Assembly (NCBI RefSeq): GCF_009712225.1
Contig: NZ_WASP01000008.1
Coordinates: forward strand, 318,529-382,528
Direction of reading: 5' to 3'
Source of the DNA: Desulfovibrio sp.
Lineage (GTDB): Bacteria > Desulfobacterota > Desulfovibrionia > Desulfovibrionales > Desulfovibrionaceae
Length of the DNA stretch: 64,000 nucleotides
The translations under genes and the position numbers were made by a program. This document shows, in pieces, positions 52,729 through 63,765 of this stretch (position 1 is its first letter; each line of letters begins with the position of its first letter). The notes beneath the pieces are model-generated. The model was not told the DNA's origin and did not search any database. It saw only the letters and a list, made by a program, of their open reading frames with translations.

Positions 52729-52759
52729 GCCGCCATTGGTGGTCTATGGCGGCACCAAT
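52729..52759 (+). promoter_or_regulatory. two overlapping alternative hairpins in the lipoprotein leader
   Basis: GCCGCCAT (52729-52736) can pair with ATGGCGGC (52746-52753), and ATTGGTG (52735-52741) with CACCAAT (52753-52759). The two stems share bases and exclude each other. They lie 24-63 bases before the ribosome site. Confidence 0.35.
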
Positions 52760-52791
52760 CCTGTCCAACAGACTATTCGGGAGGGAATCGC

Positions 52792-53379
52792 ATGAAATCA
52801 GCGTGTAAAGTACTGGTAATTGGCCTTTTGGCCCTGAGCATGTTTGCCTGCGCCAAAACCCCGCCGCCCCCAGCGCCCGACACCACCACACCCCTTACCT
52901 GGCAGAGCTCTGAACTGAAGACCACGGTAGCCACGGTTACTGCTGTCAATCTCAAGACCCGCAAAGTAACCCTGCGCTCGCCCGAAGGCCGTGCCTTTAC
53001 CATCCACGTTGGCAAGGATGTCGTGAATCTGCGGCAGGTGAAAAAAGGCGATGTCATTACCGTCACCTTCAGCCGCGAACTGGAAGTTTTTCTTGCTGAA
53101 CCCGGCGAACAGATCAACGAGCAGACCGTTGTTGTGGCCACGGCCAAGCCCGGCTCAAAGCCGCGTGGCGTAGGCGTGACGCAAACCATTGTGACCGCCA
53201 AGATATACGCCGTGGATAAGGCTAACCAGCTGGTAAAGATGGAATTTATTGACGGCACCGATGTGGTCGTGAAGGCGCAGAACCCCGCCAACCTCGACAA
53301 GGTCAAGGCTGGCGACACCATTGCCATCAGCTACATTGAAGCTGTGGATATCGCCGTGAACAAGAAGGTCAAACGCTGA
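52792..53379 (+). CDS. probable lipoprotein, function unknown
   Basis: A 195-residue protein with a lipoprotein-type signal (hydrophobic 7-18, then FACAKTPPPP with the likely acylated Cys at 20). The lipobox is imperfect because Phe sits at -2. After a Pro-rich linker come two similar beta-rich halves: TVATVTAVNLKTRKVTL near 45 and TIVTAKIYAVDKANQLVKM near 130, each followed by a KxGDxIxxxY/F element. GGGAGGGA lies five bases before ATG. I do not recognise a functional family. Confidence 0.8.
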   Translation: MKSACKVLVIGLLALSMFACAKTPPPPAPDTTTPLTWQSSELKTTVATVTAVNLKTRKVTLRSPEGRAFTIHVGKDVVNLRQVKKGDVITVTFSRELEVFLAEPGEQINEQTVVVATAKPGSKPRGVGVTQTIVTAKIYAVDKANQLVKMEFIDGTDVVVKAQNPANLDKVKAGDTIAISYIEAVDIAVNKKVKR

Positions 53380-53449
53380 TCGCAGCGTAACAGCCTGCCA
53401 TCTGCCATACTCGGGCTCGGCAGGCCGATGTGCCAATCCGCTACAAATC

Positions 53450-53490
53450 CAACAGGCGGGCTGCATCTGCGGCTCGCCTGTTCTGTTTTT
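53450..53490 (+). terminator. terminator of the lipoprotein gene
   Basis: AACAGGCG.GC pairs with GC.CGCCTGTT and is followed by CTGTTTTT. Confidence 0.75.
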
Positions 53491-53536
53491 GCACCCGCCG
53501 TCAAGTGGGCGGTACGGATGCGCTTTGGATATGCCC

Positions 53537-53574
53537 CCAAAAACAGAAGAGCTGGCCACCCAGGTGACCAGCTC
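53537..53574 (-). terminator. terminator of the chemoreceptor-hemerythrin gene
   Basis: On the minus strand GAGCTGGTCAC pairs with GTGGCCAGCTC and is followed by TTCTGTTTTT. Confidence 0.75.
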
Positions 53575-53625
53575 CCGTATTTCTGAAACGACAATCCAGT
53601 CCAGAACAGGCAAACACCTGCACGG

Positions 53626-55350
53626 CTAATGCACGCCCTTGCTGTTCAGGAAGGGCCCGTAGCGTTTGTCTGTGCCCATGATATGCCCCACCAGCCAGTC
53701 TTTCAAAAAACGCATGATTTCCATGGTAACCTTGGCGCGCCCGGATCTGAGCTCGGCTTCAAAAGCCAGAACCTTTTCCACCAGATCATGGTGCGCCTTT
53801 TTGTGGGAGGCCGTATCGGGATAGCCAAACTTGTCAAAAAGTTCTTCTTCCGTGGCAAAGTGCTTGACGGTGTACTGCTTGAGCCGTTCGAGCACACCCA
53901 CAAGCACGGAATCTGAACGGCGCTGGCGCATGGCGGCATTGAGCTCGTTGATGAGATCCACAAGCCCCTTGTGCTGCTCGTCAATAATGCCCACGCCCAC
54001 AGAGAGATCGTCTGTCCAGCTGATGAGCTGGTCAGAATCAACCACGCCCGCAAGCTTGCCCTTGCCCATGGCGCCGATAATGGCATCGAGCTCTTCTGCC
54101 TGGCCGGATATTTCTACCAGTACCCGGATGGAATTGTTCACATGCTCTGCGGTGGCCGCGGCAACGGTGTTTACCTCTGTTACGCCCCGTCGCACCTGCT
54201 CGCTGGCGGCGGTTTGCGCGTTGCTGGCCGCGGCGATGGCCGAGACCTCGTTGGCTGCCTGCTGCACAAAATCGGCGATGTGGTTCACATCTTCGGCGGC
54301 CTGCTCAGCGGTGCTGGCGCTGTTGATGATATCCTGCGCGGCAGCGTCAACTGCCTGCACGTTTTCGCGCGCCTTGGTCTGAATGCTGCGCAGCGATTCA
54401 CCAACCTCGCGCGTGGCGTTCATGGTTTTTTCTGCCAGTTTGCGCACTTCGTCGGCAACCACGGCAAATCCACGCCCGGCCTCACCGGCACGGGCAGCCT
54501 CAATGGCGGCGTTCAGCGCCAACAGGTTTGTCTGGTCAGCGATATCGGTAATAACGCCCACTACCGCGCCAATGCCCTCGGCCTGCTGGCCAAGGCTTGT
54601 CATGGTTTCCTTGAGCGAAAGAATGCGCCCTTTGACCTGCCCGATGGAGGTTACCGCCGCCCGTACTCCCTGCGCACCGGTAACGGCACCATTGCGGGCC
54701 ATCTCCGCATCTTCCGCAGCCTTGCCCGTATTGTGCGCTATGTCCTGAATGGCCGTGTTGATCTGTTCAATGGCCTGCGAGGCTTCCCGCATGCGTTCGC
54801 GCTGCATGATAACGTCGTTATCAACATTTTCCATGTTCTGGCCCAGCTCGCGCACCCCGGCAAAAATACTGGCAGAAGCATTGGCTGCCTTTTGCGAAGC
54901 AATATTCATGTCGTTGAGCAGCTTGCGAATCTGCACCTCTGCCTCGCGGCTTTCCTGCAGGGCCTTGTTGCTGTCGGCGGCAAGCCGCTGGGCCTCATCG
55001 CCCTTGCGCTGGGCGTCGTCCAGAGCCTTTGCCAAAGATTCAACCATGGCGCAGATGCTGTCACGCAGGTCGGAATATTCCTTGGGCATGGGGTCCAGAG
55101 GGCACGCGGCGGAACTTCCGTTGGCAACACCGCGGGCGTAGTTGCGGATAGTACGCAAGGGAAGCATCAGCTGGCTGTGGATTGTCCACAGCAGAAAGAG
55201 CCCCGACAGTGCGGCAACGCTAAACAGCGAGGCGTGCACCATCAATGATTCATCCCAAAAAGCGCTATACGCAAACGATGCAGCACCGCCGCACATCAGC
55301 ACTGCTGCTGCGGAAAACAAACGAATTTTGAGGCTGGTACCTGCTTCCAT
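53626..55350 (-). CDS. chemoreceptor with C-terminal bacteriohemerythrin (DcrH-like)
   Basis: A 574-residue protein. Two N-terminal membrane helices (about 10-30 and 38-58) enclose almost no periplasmic loop, so sensing is cytoplasmic. The MCP signalling domain has [19 protein letters not shown] and [18 protein letters not shown]. Residues ~445-570 are a hemerythrin with the di-iron ligand pattern: [26 protein letters not shown] and HIMGTDKRY. Desulfovibrio vulgaris DcrH has the same plan and is proposed to sense O2. Start at 55350 follows AGAAGAG. Confidence 0.94.
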   Translation of the reverse strand: MEAGTSLKIRLFSAAAVLMCGGAASFAYSAFWDESLMVHASLFSVAALSGLFLLWTIHSQLMLPLRTIRNYARGVANGSSAACPLDPMPKEYSDLRDSICAMVESLAKALDDAQRKGDEAQRLAADSNKALQESREAEVQIRKLLNDMNIASQKAANASASIFAGVRELGQNMENVDNDVIMQRERMREASQAIEQINTAIQDIAHNTGKAAEDAEMARNGAVTGAQGVRAAVTSIGQVKGRILSLKETMTSLGQQAEGIGAVVGVITDIADQTNLLALNAAIEAARAGEAGRGFAVVADEVRKLAEKTMNATREVGESLRSIQTKARENVQAVDAAAQDIINSASTAEQAAEDVNHIADFVQQAANEVSAIAAASNAQTAASEQVRRGVTEVNTVAAATAEHVNNSIRVLVEISGQAEELDAIIGAMGKGKLAGVVDSDQLISWTDDLSVGVGIIDEQHKGLVDLINELNAAMRQRRSDSVLVGVLERLKQYTVKHFATEEELFDKFGYPDTASHKKAHHDLVEKVLAFEAELRSGRAKVTMEIMRFLKDWLVGHIMGTDKRYGPFLNSKGVH

Positions 55351-55456
55351 AGCTATACTCTTCTCTCCCTGAGGGGGGCTGGCACAGTTTTTCTCTGCCC
55401 AGTATGAACAGAAATTTTATATACATAAACACCAGGGGGGGGATTTTTGACAACCT

Positions 55457-55485
55457 TATATAGAGTTTCAGCGCCTTGAATGCAA
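55457..55485 (-). promoter_or_regulatory. sigma70-like promoter of the chemoreceptor-hemerythrin gene
   Basis: On the minus strand TTGCAT, 17 bases, then TATATA, giving a leader of about 100 bases. Confidence 0.5.
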
Positions 55486-55703
55486 CAGCCGAAAGATATT
55501 TATAGAACCGATATAATAATGATAAATTTTATAGTCGGTACTGCGCCTCGCAGAAGCGCCAGCCGTGGGTTGAAAAGCCGATTCGCGGCGTGCTCGCAAG
55601 CCGCCCCATTGCGGCCCTTTCAAATGCTTAACGGATAGTTTGGATTTTACCTTATTTAAGGCAAACCAATTTTTTTAAATTGTTAGCTCACAGATTCCAG
55701 CAT
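55486..55703. other. AT-rich intergenic stretch
   Basis: No gene supported. A GC-rich patch at 55545-55620 with small inverted repeats stands out in an otherwise AT-rich region; it could be the remains of a palindromic element. Confidence 0.3.
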
Positions 55704-55736
55704 AAAAAAGAGCAGGTGCCACGGGCAACCTGCTCT
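55704..55736 (-). terminator. terminator of the ABC-F gene
   Basis: On the minus strand AGAGCAGGTTGCC pairs with GGCACCTGCTCT and is followed by six T residues. Confidence 0.9.
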
Positions 55737-55777
55737 GTAACAAGAACTGCCACAAAGAGGGCAAAAACACCTTGCAG

Positions 55778-57652
<1,875 letters not shown>

Positions 57653-57931
57653 AATATTCTCCAAAACGGGTGATATGATTCTGCCCGAGGCCAAATGGCC
57701 ACGCGTAGTTTTTGGGTTGCCGCCCACGGGGCTGTCAGCATCTGGCCTTCAAAAAAGCCCGCTGTCGCCTCTCCGCAGACGCGTATCATTACCCCAGCGG
57801 AGAAGCTGACGCAACGTGCCTGCGCACAGGTTGGCGCCTCGGGCGCGGCTGACGCCGCCATTGTATTGCCCTCTTAAAGAGCGTAACCGAAGCATTGCCG
57901 AAAATTTTATCCTTTACCCGCGAGCAGGAAC

Positions 57932-58699
57932 ATGCGTAGCGCCATAATTTTTTGCTGGTGTATGATGGCTGTTATTCTTGGTGGATTTGGCCGCGCCTTT
58001 GCGGACGACATACAGACGCACGAAACCACCGAGGTCACATCCCGAGGGCCACTGGTGGTCAAGGCATTCCTGGCCGCCGGGCCTGGGCCGCACCCGGCCA
58101 TTATTGTTCTGCACGGCAGCCAGGGGCTCGAGAAATACCGGAATTTTTACGAACGCAATGCCACTCAGCTGGCACAGGCGGGGTTTGATGCCTACGTGCT
58201 GAATTATTATAATGAACAGGATGTGGCGTACTCCAAAACAGTGGAGACCCGGCGCGCCAATTTTTCACGCAGAATTGGCGACTGGGCGCAGATGATCAGC
58301 GATGTTGTAACCAAGGTAGAGGCGCAGGAGCCCAAAACCCGGCCCGTGGGCATAGTGGGTTTTTCGCAGGGGGGATACCTGGGTACTGCGGTTGCCAGCC
58401 AGGACAAAAGAATTGCTGCCCTGGTGGTTTATTACGGCGGCATTCCCCCCCAGCGCGCTGCTGGCAGCAAACACCCCATCACCCACATGCCGCCCCTGCT
58501 GGAACTGCACGGCGATGCAGATACCGTTGTACCCATCGAACGGGGCAGGGAGCTGGTAGAAATGACCCGCAGCCTTGGCCAACCGGCTGAAATGGTGGTG
58601 TACCCCGGCGCGGGGCACGGCTTTACCCCCCCTGCCGCCACGGATGCCGAGCACCGCGCTCTGGAGTTTTTTCAAAAGCAGTTGATGGGAAAAAAATAA
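57932..58699 (+). CDS. secreted dienelactone-hydrolase-family enzyme
   Basis: A 255-residue alpha/beta hydrolase with a signal peptide (hydrophobic 4-20, cleavage near AFADD). HGSQGL marks the oxyanion region, GFSQGGY the nucleophile, HGDADTVVP the acid and GAGHGF the His. The nucleophile is Ser where classical dienelactone hydrolases have Cys. Export to the periplasm is inferred from the signal. Substrate unknown. It is divergent from uup, and the terminator downstream is shared with the nitroreductase. Confidence 0.87.
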   Translation: MRSAIIFCWCMMAVILGGFGRAFADDIQTHETTEVTSRGPLVVKAFLAAGPGPHPAIIVLHGSQGLEKYRNFYERNATQLAQAGFDAYVLNYYNEQDVAYSKTVETRRANFSRRIGDWAQMISDVVTKVEAQEPKTRPVGIVGFSQGGYLGTAVASQDKRIAALVVYYGGIPPQRAAGSKHPITHMPPLLELHGDADTVVPIERGRELVEMTRSLGQPAEMVVYPGAGHGFTPPAATDAEHRALEFFQKQLMGKK

Positions 58700-58802
58700 T
58701 TATTCAGGCCGGTGAGCAAGAGGCAGGGCGCACAAACGATTTATCCCAGCAAATGGTTGGCCGAATCTTAGCGACCAGACCTAAATTCAGTATATCCCAA
58801 CA

Positions 58803-58830
58803 AAAAACCCGGGCAAGCCGGGCTTTTTGT
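58803..58830. terminator. bidirectional terminator
   Basis: CCCGG..CCGGG is flanked by A6 on the left and CTTTTTGTTTT on the right, so it can end both the hydrolase and the nitroreductase transcripts. Confidence 0.85.
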
Positions 58831-58831
58831 T

Positions 58832-59455
58832 TTACCACGCGTTCATGTGTATTCGATCCCTTGTATGAATAACCTTCTGCACAGGAATAACAGCGTCTTT
58901 TGCGGGATACCCCAGAGCAACGTAACACGGCATTACATAGTTTTCAGGATGCCCGACCACCTGCCTGATGTGTTCAGATTCATCTGTCATCGGTATACGG
59001 GTAACTCCCAATATGCCTTCAGCGGCGGCCGCAAGCAGCATGTTTTCGATACAGCACCAGATAGAGGCAAAATCGTTGAGCGAGCTCAGGCAACTTGGCT
59101 GCATCAGTGGCCCCCTGACCCTGAAAAAGGGAAGTACCAGGCACCCGGCGTTATAGAGCATGGAAAACTGCCTTGGCATCGCCGCACGATACATATCGCG
59201 CTGCACCTCGTCCGTCATGCCGAAACCATCGAGCATGGCCTCGCATTCGTCTTTGTCGGTCATGTTCCTGACCCGGAGAAGCCTGCCCCTCTCCTCCCTG
59301 TCGTTCACGATGACAAATTCCCACTGTCGCAGGTGATTGTTGGTCGGGGCTTTGAGGCCCGCGTTGATTATCTGCTCCACAAGGTCCATTTCAACCGGTT
59401 TATCCTCAAAATCGCGGATGGTTCTACGAGCGGCAATTGCCTGATAAATATTCAC
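58832..59455 (-). CDS. nitroreductase-family FMN oxidoreductase
   Basis: A 207-residue flavoprotein with AIAARRTIRDFEDKPV at the N terminus, INAGLKAPTNNHLRQWEF (FMN-contacting), and a C-terminal LGYPAKDAVIP. Substrates could be nitro compounds, quinones or flavins; not decidable. Start is GTG at 59455 with AGGAG eight bases upstream. The WYL regulator gene on the same strand lies 115 bases upstream and is a likely controller. Confidence 0.9.
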   Translation of the reverse strand: MNIYQAIAARRTIRDFEDKPVEMDLVEQIINAGLKAPTNNHLRQWEFVIVNDREERGRLLRVRNMTDKDECEAMLDGFGMTDEVQRDMYRAAMPRQFSMLYNAGCLVLPFFRVRGPLMQPSCLSSLNDFASIWCCIENMLLAAAAEGILGVTRIPMTDESEHIRQVVGHPENYVMPCYVALGYPAKDAVIPVQKVIHTRDRIHMNAW

Positions 59456-59570
59456 AATACATTCTCCTGATTGTTACTCGTCGCATAGGCCGTGCACGAT
59501 GCGCCTTTCGGGCTGTTGGCTCTGACGAAAAGACAAAATACCCATGACGGCCACAGGCATGACTGTATAA

Positions 59571-60497
59571 TCAGGAATCGGACAACTGCCTGTCGTATTT
59601 CTGCAGCATAAGCGAAATTTTTTCGCGCATCATTCTGCGAAGACTTTGCGGCTCAAGCACATCAAGGCCGTCTGCAAAGGAGAGAAGGTACCCCATCAGC
59701 CACTCGTTAACCGGCATTGGCTGGTCAACAATGAAAGAGCCGTCGGGCTGCTGATGAATGTCGAGTTCTGGAAATTCATCAAAAATCCTGAAAGCGTAAT
59801 TGCCCGTAATGCGCAATACCACTCGCTGGAATTCATATGCCTTGGCATAATCTGGGGTATCCATGGGGTTGGACTGCATGACACGGGTGAAGCTTTCATT
59901 CTTCACCACGAGATTGCGCATCCGGGAGGCTCTTACCGCGCATTCTTCCTGCCTGCCCCGGTCAAAAGCCCAGATGTACCAGGCCCGCTCACGAAACAGC
60001 ATGCACAACGGTTCGGCAATTCGCTGGGATACCTGGTTTTCTGAATTGTAATAGGTAAATTCAATTACCCTTTTTTCCAGAATGGCCTCCTTAAGCCGGT
60101 TGAACTTTTCCTTACCAAAGCCGGAATCGTGCCATGAAGAAAAATCCACGCGCAACCAGCGGTCTTCTGCCTTTTTTCTGAACACCGCTGCGAGTTTCTG
60201 AAATGATTCGTTTACATCTGGATAACCAGCACCATGCAAGGCCTGCAGGCCATTGAGAACGTCTGCCTGTTCCCTCTCGGTGATGAAGGTCTTGTCCAGG
60301 GTAAATTCACGCGGCAGATTCACACCGCCTCTGTACCCACGGCTTGAATGCACCGGAATACCCGCAAGGCTCAGGGTATCTATATCTCGCTGAATAGTGC
60401 GAACAGACACGGAGCAGCGCTCCGCAAGCTCTTTGGACGTTGCGCACGTACCATTCAGCAAAAGAAAAAGAATCTTGAAAAGGCGTTCGATCTGCAT
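59571..60497 (-). CDS. HTH-WYL transcriptional regulator
   Basis: A 308-residue regulator with an N-terminal DeoR/HTH_11 motif (KELAERCSVSVRTIQRDIDTL near residue 22), a WYL domain (about 140-220: RVIEFTYYNSE, AWYIWAFDRGRQE) and a C-terminal WCX extension. The eponymous W-Y-L appears as W-Y-I here. Ligands are often nucleic acid or nucleotide molecules. GGAGG lies 8-9 bases before ATG 60497. The nitroreductase gene follows on the same strand. Confidence 0.92.
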   Translation of the reverse strand: MQIERLFKILFLLLNGTCATSKELAERCSVSVRTIQRDIDTLSLAGIPVHSSRGYRGGVNLPREFTLDKTFITEREQADVLNGLQALHGAGYPDVNESFQKLAAVFRKKAEDRWLRVDFSSWHDSGFGKEKFNRLKEAILEKRVIEFTYYNSENQVSQRIAEPLCMLFRERAWYIWAFDRGRQEECAVRASRMRNLVVKNESFTRVMQSNPMDTPDYAKAYEFQRVVLRITGNYAFRIFDEFPELDIHQQPDGSFIVDQPMPVNEWLMGYLLSFADGLDVLEPQSLRRMMREKISLMLQKYDRQLSDS

Positions 60498-61010
60498 GCT
60501 TTCTGCCTCCTCGCAAAGGCCACAGTACCGTGCAACATCGTGCCGTTTCCTGTTTTTTTGAATCTCAAAAAATCTTCATTATTCTTGGCGGATTGCTTCA
60601 TGGCAACCCGCCATTTTCGCTTCCCATGTTTCACTGACAATGACAACGGCGCTCTATCCGGCATCAAAGGGACGAAAACAGGCCAGACGTATCGGGCGCA
60701 TTGTTCGTGCATTGCTGGTCAATCCGTTTCTCTGGTCCGTCAAAAGGTGAATACCAATGTTCTGGCTTTCCGCAAATGGCTCTTCCTCACCTTGCCCAGT
60801 GAGCGCGGTTGAATTTTTCGAGAGAACAAGCCGGAAGCTAAAAACTGGCATTTAGGCGTGTCACACGGGGCAATCACCCTTTGGGGTGAACAGAGATTTC
60901 GCATAATGCCCTCACCGGGTGATACCGCTGTGTGAATAAATAGAGCAAAAGACGGCTGGAATTGTGCACTTCATTCAGGCCGTTATGTTTTTGTCCTGGA
61001 GGAGGCATTT
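60498..61010. other. intergenic region before the autotransporter
   Basis: A 70-codon frame at 60600-60812 (plus) and overlapping minus-strand frames show no family features and weak ribosome sites. Small dyads (CACCC-TTT-GGGGTG near 60890) lie in the leader. I cannot support a gene here. Confidence 0.4.
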
Positions 61011-61178
61011 ATGGTGGACCCGATTGCCCCGGTTATGCATATGGCGACAGCAGGTATTCTGCTGCGCCGCTTTGCTTTCCGTGCAAGGGCATGTCGGCAA
61101 GACGGGCGTGACTGTTGCCGGTTTTCGCAGGCCAGCCAGTGTATTGCTGTTGCTAGTGTTTTCTTCTGGAGCAGGTAA
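61011..61178 (+). CDS. 55-codon frame coupled to the autotransporter gene
   Basis: It has a strong ribosome site (GGAGGAGG, about six bases before ATG). Its TAA overlaps the ATG of the autotransporter gene (TAATG). The predicted peptide starts MVDPIAPVMHMATAG and is Arg/Cys-rich with no membrane segment I can define. It is either a true small protein or an upstream frame that sets translation of the next gene by coupling. No family recognised. Confidence 0.4.
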   Translation: MVDPIAPVMHMATAGILLRRFAFRARACRQDGRDCCRFSQASQCIAVASVFFWSR

Positions 61179-63346
61179 TGAATTTTTCCATCTGTCGAAA
61201 TGTGTTGCGCAGTATGCAGTGTGGTTTTCGGGCTAATAAAAAACATCTGCTGTGTTTTTTACTACTACTAGCCGGAACGTCGCTTATTCACCCCAGTATG
61301 GGCATTTCCGCTACTGTTAACTACACCTCGAATTACAAGGATGTTATAGGCAATGCTCCATATCTGAATGGGCCAATAGGCATCGGAGGAACAAATAATA
61401 TAGCATCACATGCCGAAAATATTTATTCATACGGCAACACCGTGAATATTAACGGTGGCGTCGTCGATTTTGGAATATACGGTGGGTATTATAGTGGAAC
61501 AGTCCCTGGCATTGATGTCGGGTCCAGCAACAACACTGTGACGATTAATCCGGCTTTTATTGGCAGCAGTACCATTGATATCTATGGCGGATTTGCCAAA
61601 AACGTAACCCCTGGTTCAATGACAGCTTCTGGCAATACTGTGAATCTCAATGGCGGAACAGCACGTTATGTATATGGCGGCTTTGCCTATGTGGGCAGCA
61701 CCACTGGCACAGGAACCGCCACGGCTTCCAACAATATTGTCAATCTCAGCGCCGGATCCATAAACAATATTGTTGGCGGGTATGCCACAGCTGATTTTTT
61801 GGGGGGAACGCATGCGGCCTCCGGCAATACCATCAATATCAGCGGTGGTTCGGTATCCAATGTTTACGCAGGGTATGTAAGCGCGCCCAATGGCACCGGA
61901 CAAGCCACAAACAATACCGTGACCATCAGCGGATCGCCGAATCTGGCAGGCACGACTCTTTATGGTGGATACCTGCTTGCCGGAACAGGTGGAGAGGCAT
62001 TCAGCGGCAATACCCTGAACGTAAAAACTTCTGGCCTGACGGTGGGCAATCTTTACAATTTTCAGAACCTCAATTTTTACCTGCCGTCCACGCTGTCGGC
62101 GGGTGATACTGTACTGACCGTGACCGGCACGGCGAACCTGACGGGCAGCGCTGGGCGGTCCTCCACTGTCAATGTGGGCATTGACGGCAATTCTTCTCCC
62201 TTGAAAATGGGCGACTCCATAACGCTCATCAACGCAGGTACGCTGGTCACCAACAGCGGGCTTAACTCCACGGCCAGCGGCAAGGGCATGCAGGGCGTAA
62301 CCCTGCTGTACAACTTTGACATCACAACAGACAACAACAAGCTGCTTGCTACGGTCTCCACCAGTAGCGGGCCTACCGTAAACGAGCAGACCAAGGCCCT
62401 TTCAGAAGGCTTTGTTTCCGGCGTGGGCATGGTGACGCAGGGGGCGGACGTGGCCGCAAGCCAGGGCATGAATGCCGCCGTTTCCGCTGCCAAGGCTGGT
62501 CCTGCCGGGGGCGGCAGTGCCCCAGCAGGGTTTGGGGCGCTTTCTGGTGGGTCTGTCAGATACAATACCGGTTCGCATGTGGATATGCACAGCGTATCGC
62601 TGCTGGCTGGTTTCGCCTGGGGTGCGAATACCGCCATCGGTCGCCTGACATTCGGACCATTTTTTGAGTATGGCAACGGCTCGTACAGCACGTACAATTC
62701 GTTCAGCAACGCTGCTTCGGTTGAGGGTGACGGCAACTCGCGATATCTCGGTGGCGGCATTCTTGGGCGCATGGATTTTGCCCAGACCGGCCCCGGGCAC
62801 ATCTATATTGAGGCTTCGGGACGGGCGGGCGGCCTGCACAACAAATATGAAAGCTCAGACCTGCGCGATGCCAGCGGCCGCAGTGCGGAATACGACTCAT
62901 CATCCACCTATTACGGTCTGCATCTGGGAACAGGCTATATCTGGAATATAACGGACAATGTGACCCTTGACCTGTATGGCAAGTACTTTTGGACACATCA
63001 AAATGGCGATTCCGTCACCCTGTCTACGGGTGACCCCATCGATTTCAAGGATGTGGATTCAAACCGCCTGCGCCTCGGCTCCCGCTTAAGCTACACAGTG
63101 AACGAGTACATCAGCCCCTATGTTGGCGCTGCCTATGAGCGCGAATTTGACGGCAAAGCGCGCGCCAGCACCAATGGCTATGACATGAAGGCCCCTTCCA
63201 TGCGCGGTGATACCGGCACGGGAGAGCTGGGGCTTGTTTACACGCCGTGCGCATCACTGCCGCTGTCTTTTGATCTTGGAGTACAGGGATATGTGGGCAA
63301 ACGTGAGGGCCTGACTGGCAGCCTGCAGGCCAAGTACGAATTTTAG
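61178..63346 (+). CDS. autotransporter with repeat passenger and outer-membrane barrel
   Basis: A 722-residue type V secretion protein. A signal region (hydrophobic 24-42) is preceded by an extended basic N terminus. The passenger (about 45-300) has at least five copies of a ~40-residue unit, SGNTVNLNGGxxxxxYGGxA. A linker (about 380-440) leads to a C-terminal barrel (about 450-722) ending in the expected aromatic residue (KYEF). No protease motif is seen. GGAG precedes ATG, which overlaps the stop of the 55-codon frame. Adhesion or surface binding is a guess by family. Confidence 0.9.
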   Translation: MNFSICRNVLRSMQCGFRANKKHLLCFLLLLAGTSLIHPSMGISATVNYTSNYKDVIGNAPYLNGPIGIGGTNNIASHAENIYSYGNTVNINGGVVDFGIYGGYYSGTVPGIDVGSSNNTVTINPAFIGSSTIDIYGGFAKNVTPGSMTASGNTVNLNGGTARYVYGGFAYVGSTTGTGTATASNNIVNLSAGSINNIVGGYATADFLGGTHAASGNTINISGGSVSNVYAGYVSAPNGTGQATNNTVTISGSPNLAGTTLYGGYLLAGTGGEAFSGNTLNVKTSGLTVGNLYNFQNLNFYLPSTLSAGDTVLTVTGTANLTGSAGRSSTVNVGIDGNSSPLKMGDSITLINAGTLVTNSGLNSTASGKGMQGVTLLYNFDITTDNNKLLATVSTSSGPTVNEQTKALSEGFVSGVGMVTQGADVAASQGMNAAVSAAKAGPAGGGSAPAGFGALSGGSVRYNTGSHVDMHSVSLLAGFAWGANTAIGRLTFGPFFEYGNGSYSTYNSFSNAASVEGDGNSRYLGGGILGRMDFAQTGPGHIYIEASGRAGGLHNKYESSDLRDASGRSAEYDSSSTYYGLHLGTGYIWNITDNVTLDLYGKYFWTHQNGDSVTLSTGDPIDFKDVDSNRLRLGSRLSYTVNEYISPYVGAAYEREFDGKARASTNGYDMKAPSMRGDTGTGELGLVYTPCASLPLSFDLGVQGYVGKREGLTGSLQAKYEF

Positions 63347-63506
63347 TTTTCTTGGGAGCGTTGGCATGAGGCGTTTGTGACGCATTGCTGAAAACAGACT
63401 GGGGAGAATATACCCTTTCGCCAAATGCTTTTTCCAGTCTGCAAAGCCAGTTATACCGCATACATTCTGCCCCACTCACGCTCGGGGTATTGCCTTTGCA
63501 AACGAA

Positions 63507-63550
63507 ACAACGGCGAGCTGCCATCCGGGGCAACTCGCCGTTGTAATTAT
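63507..63550 (+). terminator. terminator after the autotransporter
   Basis: ACAACGGCGAG-C-TGCC pairs with GGCA-A-CTCGCCGTTGT; an AT-rich tract follows (AATTATTTAT). Confidence 0.7.
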
Positions 63551-63765
63551 TTATGATGACGGTGTGTAGGGCTCACCTGAAGGTTGGCAGCCTTTGCAGG
63601 CACGCTGGCCAGCAGATGATCATAAAAAACGATTCAAAAACGTGCGCGAGTTCGCTTCACCCCATTCATACCATGGGGATTTCAAGCAAAGCGCTCTGAA
63701 ATCGTTGCCCAATACTCTGATAGGGCAGCCAACGGCACACCAGCCCATCCCCCAAAAACAGCACG
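63551..63765. other. intergenic stretch
   Basis: No gene or structured element that I can support lies between the terminator and the convergent LysR gene. Confidence 0.4.

Noticed and set aside
53971..55248. 425-codon plus-strand frame opposite the chemoreceptor
   Set aside because: Shadow of the coiled-coil codons of the chemoreceptor gene; no family match.
60600..60812. 70-codon plus-strand frame in the gap before the autotransporter
   Set aside because: No proper ribosome site and no recognisable sequence pattern.
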